This document shows, piece by piece, positions 8,618 through 17,783 of a stretch of 64,000 nt of DNA. The notes beneath the pieces were generated by a model, which was not told the DNA's origin, made no database searches, and worked only from the letters and a program-made list of their open reading frames with translations. The number at the start of each line of letters is the position of its first letter. Within the stretch, counting starts at the first letter, position 1. A program made the translations under genes and the position numbers. Origin of the DNA: Prosthecobacter algae (lineage in GTDB: Bacteria > Verrucomicrobiota > Verrucomicrobiia > Verrucomicrobiales > Verrucomicrobiaceae); assembly GCF_039542385.1 (NCBI RefSeq), contig NZ_BAABIA010000002.1:620001-684000 (forward strand). Reading direction: 5' to 3'.

Positions 8618-9817
8618 ATGTCCCGACTGCGCATCCTGATCCTAGTCGAAAACCTGCCCGTGCCGCTGGACCGGCGTGTCTGGCAAGAAGCCTGCGCCCT
8701 GAGAGACGCGGGCCATGAGGTGACCGTCATCTGCCCGCAGATGCGCGGTTACACAGAACCCGAAGAGGTGCTGGATGGCATCCGGATTTACCGGCATTGG
8801 ATCAGTGACGAGGCACGCGGCATCCGGGGCTTCATTTACGAATACGCCACGGCACTGTGGGGCGAATTTGGCTGCGCGCTGAAAGCCTGGCGGCGTGGCG
8901 GGTTCGATGTAATCCACCTGTGCAACCCACCGGACCTGTTGTTCCTGGTGGCGCTGCCTTTCAAGTTGCTGGCCGGGGTCAAAGTGATCTACGATGTCCA
9001 CGACCTGTGGCCGGAAATGTTTGAAGCCAAGTTTGGCCGGCGTGGCCTTCTCTATCGCGCCGTCCGCCTGGCGGAGCGCTGCACCCTGGCCCTGGCCGAT
9101 GCGGTGATGGCGACGAACGAGAGCGTGCTCTCCACCGTGAAAAAACGCGGGTGTAAAAAAGACGAGGAGGTCTTCATCGTGCGCACGGCCCCGAACAAGC
9201 TGCCCACCGATGTGCCGGCCGACCCAAAGCTGAAGAACGGACGGCGTTTTCTCGTGGGCTACATCGGTGTCATGGGCAATGCGGACGGTGTGCATTACCT
9301 CATCGAGGCCGCCCGCCACATCGTGAATCTGCGCGGGCGCCAGGAGGTGCAGTTCGTTCTCATGGGCAGCGGGCCGGAGCATGCGGAATTGGTGAAACTG
9401 CGCGATGACCTGGAACTGCAGGACTGCGTGGCCATGCCGGGCAGGGTCTCCAATGAATACCTTTTTACCGCGCTGAAAACGATGGACCTGGGCGTGGCCT
9501 GCGACCCGATCAACAACTACAACGATCACTGCACGATGAACAAGACGCTGGAGTACATGGCCTTTGGCAAAGCCCAGGTCATGTTCGGCACCCGGGAGGG
9601 CCGCTACTCCGCAGGCAAAGCTGCTTTGTATGTCATGGAAAACTCAGCCGCTAGGCTGGGCGACGCCATTTTGGAACTGCTGGATCAAGCGCCACGGCGG
9701 GCTGAGATGGGCCAGATCGGCCAAAACCGGCTGGCCCATGAACTGAGCTGGGAACGCAGCGTGGTACAACTTCTGCGCACCTATGAGCACGCCATGGGGG
9801 GGCGCAGCCCGGTTTAA
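8618..9817 (+). CDS. Family 4 glycosyltransferase (GT-B fold)
   Basis: A 399-residue GT-B glycosyltransferase. The N-terminal domain starts ILILVENLPVPLDRRVWQEA, a pattern typical of WbuB-like GT4 enzymes, followed by DVIHLCNPPDLLFLVALPFK and VIYDVHDLWPEMF. The C-terminal domain has GYIGVMGNADGVHYLIEAAR and the donor-binding stretch NNYNDHCTMNKTLEYMAFGK, in which the Glu of the usual EX7E motif can be placed. It probably transfers a sugar from a nucleotide donor to a lipid-linked or cell-surface acceptor at the cytoplasmic face. I start it at the ATG at 8618, directly before the first beta strand; the frame is open further upstream but that part overlaps the small gene and looks non-coding. 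Confidence 0.88.
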   Translation: MSRLRILILVENLPVPLDRRVWQEACALRDAGHEVTVICPQMRGYTEPEEVLDGIRIYRHWISDEARGIRGFIYEYATALWGEFGCALKAWRRGGFDVIHLCNPPDLLFLVALPFKLLAGVKVIYDVHDLWPEMFEAKFGRRGLLYRAVRLAERCTLALADAVMATNESVLSTVKKRGCKKDEEVFIVRTAPNKLPTDVPADPKLKNGRRFLVGYIGVMGNADGVHYLIEAARHIVNLRGRQEVQFVLMGSGPEHAELVKLRDDLELQDCVAMPGRVSNEYLFTALKTMDLGVACDPINNYNDHCTMNKTLEYMAFGKAQVMFGTREGRYSAGKAALYVMENSAARLGDAILELLDQAPRRAEMGQIGQNRLAHELSWERSVVQLLRTYEHAMGGRSPV

Positions 9818-9853
9818 GCTCGCTTCTTTCCTGCCTCTAACGATGATGCAGCG

Positions 9854-10846
9854 ATGAAATCTGCGGAAAAGACCGTGCTGTATCGCGAGCTGGCCAAGCT
9901 GACGCAGGCGGACTTTCACCTCGACCGCTCACTGGCGCTGCTGCTGTCCCAGAAGTGCAGCCCGGAGCGGCGCAGCTATCTGGAAGGCATGCAGCGGGGC
10001 CTGACGGAGGGTCTGAGCCTCGCCGAAGCCATCCGCCAACATAACCAAAAGCTCGTCAGCGGCCTGGAACTGGGCCTTATCGAGGCGGGCGAAAGCAGCG
10101 GCAGGCTGAGTGCCGCCTTTACCCATCTGGCCCGCTATTATGCAGCCGCCGAAGCCGCAGCAAGGCAGATGCGCAGCGCCATGATTTACCCCATGGTGCT
10201 CCTGCACATGGCCATCGTGCTGCCAGAGATCCCCACAGCCTTTGTCGCCACCGAAGGTCCGGGCTTTCTGTCACGGGTGCTGGTGTGGTTCGTGGTGCTG
10301 TGGCCGGGACTGGCTGGCATCTGGCTGCTTTGGCGGTGGCTCGAAAAAAAGGCGGTGGACTCCGCTGCATTGGATCGGTGGCTGGGCCGAGTCCCCTGGA
10401 TCGGCCAGGCCCGAAATCACTGGGCACTGGCGCGTTTTTGCCAGGTCTTTCACGCCGGACTGCTGGCGGCGTTACGCATGTCCGCCATCTGCCGTCTGGC
10501 TGGGGAGGCCTCGCAGTCTGGCCAGCTCAGGCAGGGAGCCTCCAGTGCTGCGGCCCGGATCGAGGCCGAAGGCGAACCGCTGGCCCTATCCTTGGCGGAG
10601 TCGGGCACCTTCGATCCGCAGTTTGTCAATGCCCTCGCCACGGCGGAGGAGGTGGGCAAGCTGGATGAGGAAATGACCCGCTGGGCGGCAGCGGAAACGG
10701 TGGAGGCCGCCCAGGCCATGGAGCGCGCCTCCCAATGGCTGCCCAAGATCGGTTATGGCCTGGTGGTGATGTTTGTGGTCTATCGCATCATTTCGATGGT
10801 GCAGGGCTATTATGGCGGGGTGCTCCGCCAGTTGGACGGACTGTGA
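9854..10846 (+). CDS. Type II secretion/type IV pilus inner-membrane platform protein (GspF/PilC-like)
   Basis: A 330-residue protein with the duplicated layout of T2SSF domains: a first cytoplasmic helical domain (residues about 10-110, with LAEAIRQ and LELGLIEAGESSGRL), membrane segments near 120-160, a second domain (residues about 200-290, with GEPLALSLAESGTFDPQFVNALATAEEVGKLDEEMTRWA-like residues around 250-290) and a last membrane helix near 300. GspF and PilC form the platform that couples the ATPase to pilin extrusion. It is shorter than typical GspF (about 400) and no ATPase or secretin gene is adjacent, so it may be a stand-alone or divergent member. A pseudopilin gene lies 7 kb away on the other strand. 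Confidence 0.8.
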   Translation: MKSAEKTVLYRELAKLTQADFHLDRSLALLLSQKCSPERRSYLEGMQRGLTEGLSLAEAIRQHNQKLVSGLELGLIEAGESSGRLSAAFTHLARYYAAAEAAARQMRSAMIYPMVLLHMAIVLPEIPTAFVATEGPGFLSRVLVWFVVLWPGLAGIWLLWRWLEKKAVDSAALDRWLGRVPWIGQARNHWALARFCQVFHAGLLAALRMSAICRLAGEASQSGQLRQGASSAAARIEAEGEPLALSLAESGTFDPQFVNALATAEEVGKLDEEMTRWAAAETVEAAQAMERASQWLPKIGYGLVVMFVVYRIISMVQGYYGGVLRQLDGL

Positions 10847-10935
10847 TTTCCCCACGTCTTTGCTTGCCGTGAGGGCTGGGTTTCGCAAGACTCATGCGCC
10901 CGTGCCCGTTACACACGGCCCTGCAACTTCATCTT

Positions 10936-12210
10936 ATGAATCGCCCCACCCTCACCTTCGTCAGTGGTTCGCTCCTCGCGGCGTCCAGCCTTTCCGCCCA
11001 GACCCCTGCAGAATGGGGCAAATTCCGCGGCCCGAACAATGACGGCACCGCGCCGGCCGCCAAGGTCGCCAACTGGAAAGATGCCACCATCAAGACGGTG
11101 TGGAAGACGGAGACCCCGACCGGCTTCAGCTCCTTTGCCGTGGCAGGGGCCAAGGCCTTCACCATCGTCACGGGCGAAACGGATGGCAACACGGGCGAGG
11201 TGCTGGTGGCCCTGGATGTGCTCTCCGGCAAAGAAGTCTGGAGAAAACCCCTGACTGTCATCGGCAAGTACGATGGCGGCGGTGATGCTGGTGCCCCAGA
11301 TAACAAAGGTGGCGATGGCCCACGTTCCACCCCGGTGGTGGATGGGGGCAAGGTGTATGCGATTGATGCCAACCTGGGCGTATTTTGCTTTGAAGCGGCG
11401 ACCGGCAAACCAGTGTGGAGCCACGACGTGATGAAGAAGAACGCTGGCGTGCAGATCAAGTGGCAGAATGCCGCCTCTCCCGTCATTGATGGCGACATCC
11501 TCATGATGTGCGGCGGTGGCGAGGGCCAGGCACTGCTGGGTCTGAACAAGGACACGGGCAAAATCGTGTGGAAAGGCGAGAACGACAAAATGACCCACGC
11601 CACTCCGGTGATCGCCGACATCCATGGCGTGCACCAGGCCATCTTCTTTACGCAGGTGGGTCTCGTGGGCGTGAACCCTGCCGATGGCAAGGTGCTGTGG
11701 CGCGGGGACTTCCCTTTCAAGATCTCCACGGCCGCCAGTCCGGTGGTTTATGAAGACATCGTCTATTGCTCCGCCGGTTATGGGGTGGGTGCAGGTGCCT
11801 TCAAGATTAGCAAAAGCGGCAGCGGCCTGAGCGCTGAGCAGATCTGGCGCCGTGAGAACGAGTGCTTCAACCACTGGAGCACTCCAGTGGTGAAGGACGG
11901 CTACCTCTACGGCATGTTCAGCTTCAAGGAATACGGTGCGGGCCCGCTGGCCTGTGTGGATATCAAGACGGGCAAGGACGTGTGGAAGGAAGCCGGATTC
12001 GGCCCTGGTCAGGTGATCCTCTCGGGCGACAAGGTGATCGCCCTCAGCGACAAGGGCGAGATCGTCGTCGTCGAGGCCAACCCCGAAAAATACGTGGAGC
12101 TGAAGCGCAATGATGTGCTGGAAGGCAAGGTGTGGAGCTACCCAGTGCTGGCCTACAACCGCCTGTTTGCCCGCAGCACGCAGGAAGGCGTGTGTCTGGA
12201 GATCCAGTAA
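10936..12210 (+). CDS. Exported PQQ-like beta-propeller repeat protein
   Basis: A 424-residue protein with a Sec-type signal peptide (MNRPTLTFVSGSLLAASSLS, cut near AQ) and then WGKFRGPNNDG, the start typical of the PQQ-like propeller family common in Planctomycetes and Verrucomicrobia. Blade repeats of the type ALDVLSGKEVWRKPL, LNKDTGKIVWKGE and VDIKTGKDVWKE recur through the chain. Most such proteins lack bound PQQ and their role is unknown; a structural or scaffold role in the periplasm is possible. The protein at 35869-37107 is a paralog, sharing SAGYGVGA and STPVxKDGxLYG. ATG at 10936 is chosen because it starts the signal peptide. A strong terminator follows at 12239. Confidence 0.85.
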   Translation: MNRPTLTFVSGSLLAASSLSAQTPAEWGKFRGPNNDGTAPAAKVANWKDATIKTVWKTETPTGFSSFAVAGAKAFTIVTGETDGNTGEVLVALDVLSGKEVWRKPLTVIGKYDGGGDAGAPDNKGGDGPRSTPVVDGGKVYAIDANLGVFCFEAATGKPVWSHDVMKKNAGVQIKWQNAASPVIDGDILMMCGGGEGQALLGLNKDTGKIVWKGENDKMTHATPVIADIHGVHQAIFFTQVGLVGVNPADGKVLWRGDFPFKISTAASPVVYEDIVYCSAGYGVGAGAFKISKSGSGLSAEQIWRRENECFNHWSTPVVKDGYLYGMFSFKEYGAGPLACVDIKTGKDVWKEAGFGPGQVILSGDKVIALSDKGEIVVVEANPEKYVELKRNDVLEGKVWSYPVLAYNRLFARSTQEGVCLEIQ

Positions 12211-12213
12211 GCC

Positions 12214-15200
12214 TCAGTCCGGAAATTCTTCCGGTGTGACCCGCGTCGTTTTCGGCGCGGGTTTTTCTTTTTCAGCAGGAGCAGCCCGGAATTCAGCAGC
12301 GGCTTGAGGCTGACCCAGGACCTCATAGCGCCGGACCAGGAGAGTGGCCAGCGGCTCGCGCAGGGCTGGTTTCAGCTCCCCGGCTAGAAGGTCCCAAGTG
12401 GCCTGGTTTTTCACCCCGCTCCAGAGGCTGAATAGTTGCATGAGGGCCACCTCAGAAAACTCCCGGCGGCAAAAGGCGGAGACGATCTCCTGCGCACATT
12501 TCTGCACGTGCGGATTTTCTACTGGCCACTGACTGCCCTGAGCAAACAAGGCGCTGAGGAAAAGCTCCATGGTCTCATGGGCGAGTTCCCGCGCAGCCCG
12601 GCGGCGCAGGATGTAGTCCTTGGCCAGTTGCTGCCCGCGCCCGCTTTGCAAAACCTGATTCAAGGCCTGCGCCAGGGCATCTCCGGCAAGGGCCTGGACG
12701 ATGGGGCCGATCCAGCGGCCTCGCGTGACCAGGGGGCGGGATTTGCCCAGCAAAGTGGACATCCACTCGATGGCCTTGGCCGCCGTCCAATTTTGAGCCA
12801 GGCAACGGGCGACGAATTCTGAGTGCAGCCTTTGCTGGGTGTTGTCGGCAGTGGCTGATTCCGCATCCTCCACCTGCGCCGCCGCCAGCCAGGCTTGCTT
12901 GCGCAGGGCGGGGTCCGTTTCCACCAGGCCGGTGAGCAGCCAGGCCTCAATGCGATGCCGGGCGTGCAGGGACGGGGTGGCGGTGAGCTGGCGCAATGTG
13001 TCCAGGTGCGCTGCTTTCAGGGGCGGGCGGGTGCGCATCTCATGCCGCAGATCTTCCAGGCAGGGGATCGCACGGCTGGAGCTCTGGCTGCCCTCCAGGG
13101 CATGCAGCCAGGAGGTAACGGTGGCCCGCAGCACCGGGTCCGCCTCGCCCTGGCCCAGGGCAGCCCACTGGTCCAGGCAGGCGAGGGTCCGCTGCATTTC
13201 CATCTCGGGCAGCGCGGCAGAGGGGCGCACCTGGGTGACGGCCTGAGTCAGCAGCTTGCGCGCCTGCTGGTCACGACCAGCAAAATGAAAAGCCATGGCG
13301 GTGCGTACGGCCGTCTGGCGGTCGTCCGCCCCGAGGAAGTGCTGCACCCGTACGGCGCGGTCCAATGCCGCCATGTCCTCAGGCCCCACCTTGAGACAGT
13401 TGAGGCTGCGGGTGATGGGCTGGTAATGCTCGTTGAGTAGCTGCAAATCACTCGCTGGGATGCCCATGCGGACGATTTCAGGCGGGCGAGTGCCCATCAG
13501 CAGGTCAAACCACGCATTGGCACTGTCCATGTCCCCCTGGATGAGATGGCTGCGCCAGATCTGAAACATGGCCAGGCTTTTCCAGGGCTCTGCTTGGTTC
13601 TGGGCCACCTGAGCCCAGGTGGCGATGGCATCCGCTTGTTTTTGCAGGGCCTCCAGGCAGGCGGCATATTTGTAGAGGCACTCGGCTTTGACGTCGGCTC
13701 GGTTCAGGTATTTTTCATAGATGGCCAGGGCCTCCTGCGGTTTGCCGATGCTGAAGAGGTCATCCGCCTTGGCAAGGGGTGAGGCAGCAGCCTTGACGTC
13801 CCGGCCCCGCAGTGCAAAGCGGGCCAGGCTGGATTCCACCGGCAGCAGCACGCTGAACTGCGCTTTGGACAAGGGACGCGTGAGTTCGAAAATGCGCGTG
13901 TGGCGCAATGCTTCACCTCCATTGACCGAGAAGGACAGATCGCCGTTCTCATACCGGCAGCGCAGGATGAGATGCGGGCTGGCGCGGACCTCCTGGGGTA
14001 GAAAGGCATAAGCCAAGGGCATTTTCCCCGACAAAATGGCCATGACGGGCGCATTCCCCGGGTTCTCAAATTTCGGCAGGTGGGTGGCAAAGCGGGCCGG
14101 GTGAAAGACCTGGAAACGGATGTCTCCCAGCACCGGGAGGATCAGGTTTACCCCGCAGGTTTTCGCCTCTTGCCAGGTTTCATGAAACTCCGCCTCAAGT
14201 TCCACCGAGCCTTCGATATCGAACTTGCCCATCAGGGTAGTCCACGTCTGCCCGGGAACTTTGGGCTGGGCGCGGAGTTCCCCCAGCCGGGAATCCCAGG
14301 CCCCTGCCTGGAAAATCACCTCGCCAGCCAACTGCGTGATGGGCGGGCGCAGGCTGGCCAGCGGTTGCCAGGCGGATTCCCGGGCACGCCAGCGCTTCAG
14401 CAAGGCCGAGCTTTCCGGATGGCCCCGGGCAATAAGATCACGGAGCAGCACCGGCACCTGCGCCGTCTCGTCCTCCGTCAGTCGCGGAGCTTCCAGCAAA
14501 TCCACCACCCGCCGATGCGTGCGTTTGAGGACGTTCTCCTTCAGGTACCGTTCCAGCACGGTGTCCACCCGGTGCATCTCATTCAGCAGCCCGTCGGTGA
14601 GGGCCAGCCGATCCGGCGTCCATTCCGCCTCGGTGAGCTGGCGATTGATCTGGGAGAGCAGCCGGGCCTTGTTCTGGCTCCACTGCATGCGGTGGGTGGA
14701 CCAGGCGGAAAGGGCCAAGGCCGCCAGGGCCACGGCACCCGCCGCCGCCACCCAGGGATAACGGCGGAGGTAAAGATAGGCCATGTCCACCAGGTCCGGA
14801 TTCTTGGCACGGATGGGGCGGCCGTCCAAAAACCGCTCCAGATCTTCCGCCAGCGAAATGCCATTGGCATACCGGGCCTCAGGCTTTTTTTGCATGGCGT
14901 GCCAGCAGATGGCGTCCAGCTCCTTGCATACGGGCTTCATCGCGGCACGAAGCCGGGGCGGCTGGTCATCCTCATGCAGACGGGTGATGATCTGGGAGGC
15001 CAGGCCAGCTCTCGGCAGCCGGCCGGCCAGCATCTCATACAGCATCACCCCGCAGGCGTGCACGTCCGTGGCCGGAGACGGCTCTCCCAGCTCAGGGGCC
15101 ACCTGCTCGGGTGCAAGATAAGCGACGGTCCCCGCCAGCTCCCCCTCCTGGGTCAGGCGGATGTCCTCCTGCCAGGTGTGCTTCTGGGCCAGCCCAAAGT

Positions 15201-15771
15201 CCAGCAGCACAGGTTCCTCACCCAGCACCATGATGTTGCCGGGCTTCAGGTCGCGATGCACGATACCCGAGGCATGGGCCACCCCCACGGAGCGAGCCAC
15301 CTTGGCCATCATGCGGGCGATTTCGCTGGGCCTGCGGTTTTTTTCCCGCGCCCAGACCTGCAGGGGCACACCGTCCAGGAAATCCATCACCAGCCAGGCT
15401 AGGTCCCCCTGGCAGCCGAAATCGTGGACGGGAACAATGTTCGGGTGGCGGAGCTGGGCCAGCACCTTGGCCTCGTTTTGAAACCGCGCCACGGCCCGTG
15501 GGTCGCAGCATTGCCTGGGCGTGAGGAACTTGATCGCTGCCCAACGTTGGAGTTCGCGGTGCCAGGCCTTGTACACCACCCCCATGCCCCCCGCACCCAG
15601 AAACACCCAGCGCTCATAGTGTGGCAGCAGATGCACCAGCACCTCGTCCGAAATGAGGTTCGGCCCCTGCCATTTGACCTGCGGGGCCTCAGCCAACCCC
15701 AGATCATTCTCCACAATGGACTGAAATGAGGGGATCTCATCTTCGTAGTGAGGAGACGATTCCGGATTCAT
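12214..15771 (-). CDS. Membrane-anchored Ser/Thr protein kinase with long C-terminal sensor-like region
   Basis: A 1185-residue Hanks-type kinase. The catalytic domain (about 55-315) has the glycine loop FLGAGGMGVVYKA, the lysine in AAIKFL, the catalytic loop GIVHRDLKPGNIM, the magnesium motif DFGLA and APEQV. One transmembrane helix follows near residue 350 (VAAAGAVALAALALSAW). The remaining 800 residues, probably periplasmic, include a beta-rich stretch and TPR-like helical repeats (for example EALAIYEKYLNRADVKAECL). The ATG at 15771 is preferred to a TTG at 15789. An ECF-like sigma factor is divergent 94 nt away, a recurrent pairing in PVC bacteria. The last codons overlap a terminator for the convergent gene. 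Confidence 0.88.
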   Translation of the reverse strand: MNPESSPHYEDEIPSFQSIVENDLGLAEAPQVKWQGPNLISDEVLVHLLPHYERWVFLGAGGMGVVYKAWHRELQRWAAIKFLTPRQCCDPRAVARFQNEAKVLAQLRHPNIVPVHDFGCQGDLAWLVMDFLDGVPLQVWAREKNRRPSEIARMMAKVARSVGVAHASGIVHRDLKPGNIMVLGEEPVLLDFGLAQKHTWQEDIRLTQEGELAGTVAYLAPEQVAPELGEPSPATDVHACGVMLYEMLAGRLPRAGLASQIITRLHEDDQPPRLRAAMKPVCKELDAICWHAMQKKPEARYANGISLAEDLERFLDGRPIRAKNPDLVDMAYLYLRRYPWVAAAGAVALAALALSAWSTHRMQWSQNKARLLSQINRQLTEAEWTPDRLALTDGLLNEMHRVDTVLERYLKENVLKRTHRRVVDLLEAPRLTEDETAQVPVLLRDLIARGHPESSALLKRWRARESAWQPLASLRPPITQLAGEVIFQAGAWDSRLGELRAQPKVPGQTWTTLMGKFDIEGSVELEAEFHETWQEAKTCGVNLILPVLGDIRFQVFHPARFATHLPKFENPGNAPVMAILSGKMPLAYAFLPQEVRASPHLILRCRYENGDLSFSVNGGEALRHTRIFELTRPLSKAQFSVLLPVESSLARFALRGRDVKAAASPLAKADDLFSIGKPQEALAIYEKYLNRADVKAECLYKYAACLEALQKQADAIATWAQVAQNQAEPWKSLAMFQIWRSHLIQGDMDSANAWFDLLMGTRPPEIVRMGIPASDLQLLNEHYQPITRSLNCLKVGPEDMAALDRAVRVQHFLGADDRQTAVRTAMAFHFAGRDQQARKLLTQAVTQVRPSAALPEMEMQRTLACLDQWAALGQGEADPVLRATVTSWLHALEGSQSSSRAIPCLEDLRHEMRTRPPLKAAHLDTLRQLTATPSLHARHRIEAWLLTGLVETDPALRKQAWLAAAQVEDAESATADNTQQRLHSEFVARCLAQNWTAAKAIEWMSTLLGKSRPLVTRGRWIGPIVQALAGDALAQALNQVLQSGRGQQLAKDYILRRRAARELAHETMELFLSALFAQGSQWPVENPHVQKCAQEIVSAFCRREFSEVALMQLFSLWSGVKNQATWDLLAGELKPALREPLATLLVRRYEVLGQPQAAAEFRAAPAEKEKPAPKTTRVTPEEFPD
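12239..12273 (+). terminator. Rho-independent terminator inside the kinase 3' coding end
   Basis: A perfect 7-bp stem, ACCCGCG (12239-12245) with CGCGGGT (12256-12262), closes a 10-base loop and is followed by TTTTTCTTTTT. It lies 29 nt after the stop of the propeller gene and reads in its direction. It is also within the coding sequence of the convergent kinase gene, whose last residues it encodes. Confidence 0.85.
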
Positions 15772-15865
15772 TGGCTTATCAGGACGCAAGTATCACCCAC
15801 CTCTAGCAGAAAAACTGTACCTATCGTGTGCCAAATGGGTATTCCCTCATGATTAAGATCCATTA

Positions 15866-16603
15866 ATGTCCCTCCTTTCGACCAACGAAGGTTTCCCCGA
15901 AACCAGCCTCACCCTAGTGAGGAGACTGCACAGCACGGATGACTCCCTGCGGGCAGAGGCCATCGGTCTGGTCGCCCGGCGCTACTGGCTGCCGCTCTAT
16001 GACTTTTCCCGCCGCACCGGGATGAGCGAACCTGCGGCAGCGGATGCCGTGCAGGACTTTTTCCACCACATCGTCTCCAACGTCGACGGCTTTGCCAACT
16101 ACGACGGCCAGCAGGGCCGCCTGCGCACCTGGATCATCACCATCTTCCGCCGCCGACTCTCCAGCAGCATCGCCCGCCAGCAGACCCAAATCCGTGGAGG
16201 CGGTGTGGAGCATGTGTCGCTGGACTTTGTCCTCGCCGAATCCAGCTACCAGGAGCATGCCGAGCAGGATCAAAACGATCCTGAACGCGCCTTTGATCGC
16301 GCCTTTGCTCGCCAACTCTGGCAGCAGGTGCTGGACAGCCTGCGCTGCGCCTACACCTACCGACAGCGCCTGACCGTCTTTGAGACGCTACAGCCGCTAA
16401 TCCTGTGCGAGATGAAAAACCAGCCGCTATCCTCGGTGGAGCTCGCCGAGAAAGCAGGCCTGCCCAGCATCGTTGACTTCAAAGTCAGCCTGCACCGACT
16501 GCGCAAGGAGGCAGCCCATGAGTTCCAGCGCCTCGTCCAGCAGATGGTAGCAGGCGATGACTGGCAGGAGGAGGTGCGTTACCTCCTGCGCCTCGTCGGC
16601 TGA
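15866..16603 (+). CDS. ECF-like RNA polymerase sigma factor paired with the kinase
   Basis: A 245-residue protein with sigma-70 region 2 features at about 20-110: TLVRRLHSTDD, ARRYWLPLYDFSRR, and DAVQDFFHHIV, the position of the usual D-x-x-Q-[DE]-x-F motif. A region 4-like helical part follows near 185-225 (VELAEKAGLPSIVDFKVSLHRLRKEAAHEF). It resembles the sigma factors that sit next to Ser/Thr kinases in Planctomycetes and Verrucomicrobia. It presumably redirects RNA polymerase in response to the divergent kinase, but the link is inferred only from adjacency. ATG at 15866. Its stop lies 6 nt from the stop of the convergent downstream gene. Confidence 0.78.
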   Translation: MSLLSTNEGFPETSLTLVRRLHSTDDSLRAEAIGLVARRYWLPLYDFSRRTGMSEPAAADAVQDFFHHIVSNVDGFANYDGQQGRLRTWIITIFRRRLSSSIARQQTQIRGGGVEHVSLDFVLAESSYQEHAEQDQNDPERAFDRAFARQLWQQVLDSLRCAYTYRQRLTVFETLQPLILCEMKNQPLSSVELAEKAGLPSIVDFKVSLHRLRKEAAHEFQRLVQQMVAGDDWQEEVRYLLRLVG

Positions 16604-16609
16604 GGATGC

Positions 16610-17713
16610 CTAGCCCAGCACGGGCGGTTTGGAATAACGATAGTCCAGCCACTCCGCCGGGGAACCCGTGTGGCCGTCTTCCGCCGCATGGACCAGATTC
16701 ACCAGTTCCCGGGCGGTGACAAAATGGTAGTGAAAGCCAGGCATCGCCTGCGCCAGCTCCGCCAGCCCCCGATAAAATTGTTGGGCCGCCTGACCGAGGA
16801 GCGCCCGATAGTTTTTCGGGATGCCAGCGTGGGTGTGCAGCTTGATGAAGACCCAGGGGGCCCCGTTTTTCACCCGGGGGCAGAGCTCCAGCCACAGGCG
16901 GGCGCGGGTGGCAGTGGGCGGGTTTGCTCCCGTGAGATCGCCATTTTCCAGGCGCGGCAGCAGGCCCCATTTTCTCCGGCTCCAGTTCAGCCCCAGGGGC
17001 CCCTGGATCAGCAGCAAATGGTCGTCTTTCTCCCGCAGGGCCGCCGTTTTCCCGGCCTCCACCGCCACACCGGTGTTGTGGGATTTCGCACAGCCGTCTT
17101 CACGGGCGTAATAGACGGAATTGATCACCCGCGTCTGGCAGGGGTCCGGCGCGCTGGGCATCGTCAGGTCCGCATAGCAGCCGGTGCGCTTCAGCACGGT
17201 CAGTTCATTGGAAACGCCGCACCAGCGGCCATCCGGGCGCGAATTGTCCAGGGCCCAATTGCCATGTATGAAGGCGTAGCCGGGTCGCCCATCGGCACCT
17301 CGGGTTAGCAGCCCGTGACTAGCGAGGTCGCGCACGCCATCCAGCAGCAGCTTCGTCACACTCTCTTCCGTATCATTATCGTGGTGCAGGTGGATCTCCA
17401 CCTCGCTGCCGGTTTCCCCACACAGCTCGGCCACAGGGGCGAGGAGGTCCGACTGATACTGCTCCACCGGGAAAAAAAAGCTGTGCCGGGGGCCGCGCCC
17501 GCCGCTGTCCGGGTGGGACTTCACCAGGCTGGGCCAGGCCGCCTGCCAGTCGGCGATGGCCCGCAGGGCCCCCGCCTTGTCCGTATGGTGCAGCGGCTCA
17601 AAATGATCGCACACGGCGATGCAGGCATGCACAGGCTGACCCGGCGAGATGCGGCCAGAGTGCCGTTCACGAGTGAGGTAAGACCAGAGCCATTGTTCAG
17701 CGCCACGGAGCAT
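16610..17713 (-). CDS. Uncharacterised protein with possible metal-binding His/Asp clusters
   Basis: A 367-residue soluble protein that I cannot assign to a family with confidence. Two histidine/aspartate clusters stand out: AVCDHFEPLHH near residue 35 and EIHLHHDNDTEE near 105. A third is FIKLHTHAGIP near 300. The order of such clusters recalls polysaccharide deacetylase-like (NodB-fold) enzymes, in which an Asp and two His bind the metal, but this is a guess. The ATG at 17713 is chosen; a TTG at 17749 would add 12 residues without a ribosome binding site. The gene follows the pseudopilin gene by 70 nt on the same strand, so they may be cotranscribed. Confidence 0.6.
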   Translation of the reverse strand: MLRGAEQWLWSYLTRERHSGRISPGQPVHACIAVCDHFEPLHHTDKAGALRAIADWQAAWPSLVKSHPDSGGRGPRHSFFFPVEQYQSDLLAPVAELCGETGSEVEIHLHHDNDTEESVTKLLLDGVRDLASHGLLTRGADGRPGYAFIHGNWALDNSRPDGRWCGVSNELTVLKRTGCYADLTMPSAPDPCQTRVINSVYYAREDGCAKSHNTGVAVEAGKTAALREKDDHLLLIQGPLGLNWSRRKWGLLPRLENGDLTGANPPTATRARLWLELCPRVKNGAPWVFIKLHTHAGIPKNYRALLGQAAQQFYRGLAELAQAMPGFHYHFVTARELVNLVHAAEDGHTGSPAEWLDYRYSKPPVLG

Positions 17714-17783
17714 GGTTGTGCTGATGCCGCCAGATGCAGGACTGTGCAAGTTGCAGGAGGAAAAAGCGTGGATGGAACCGCCC

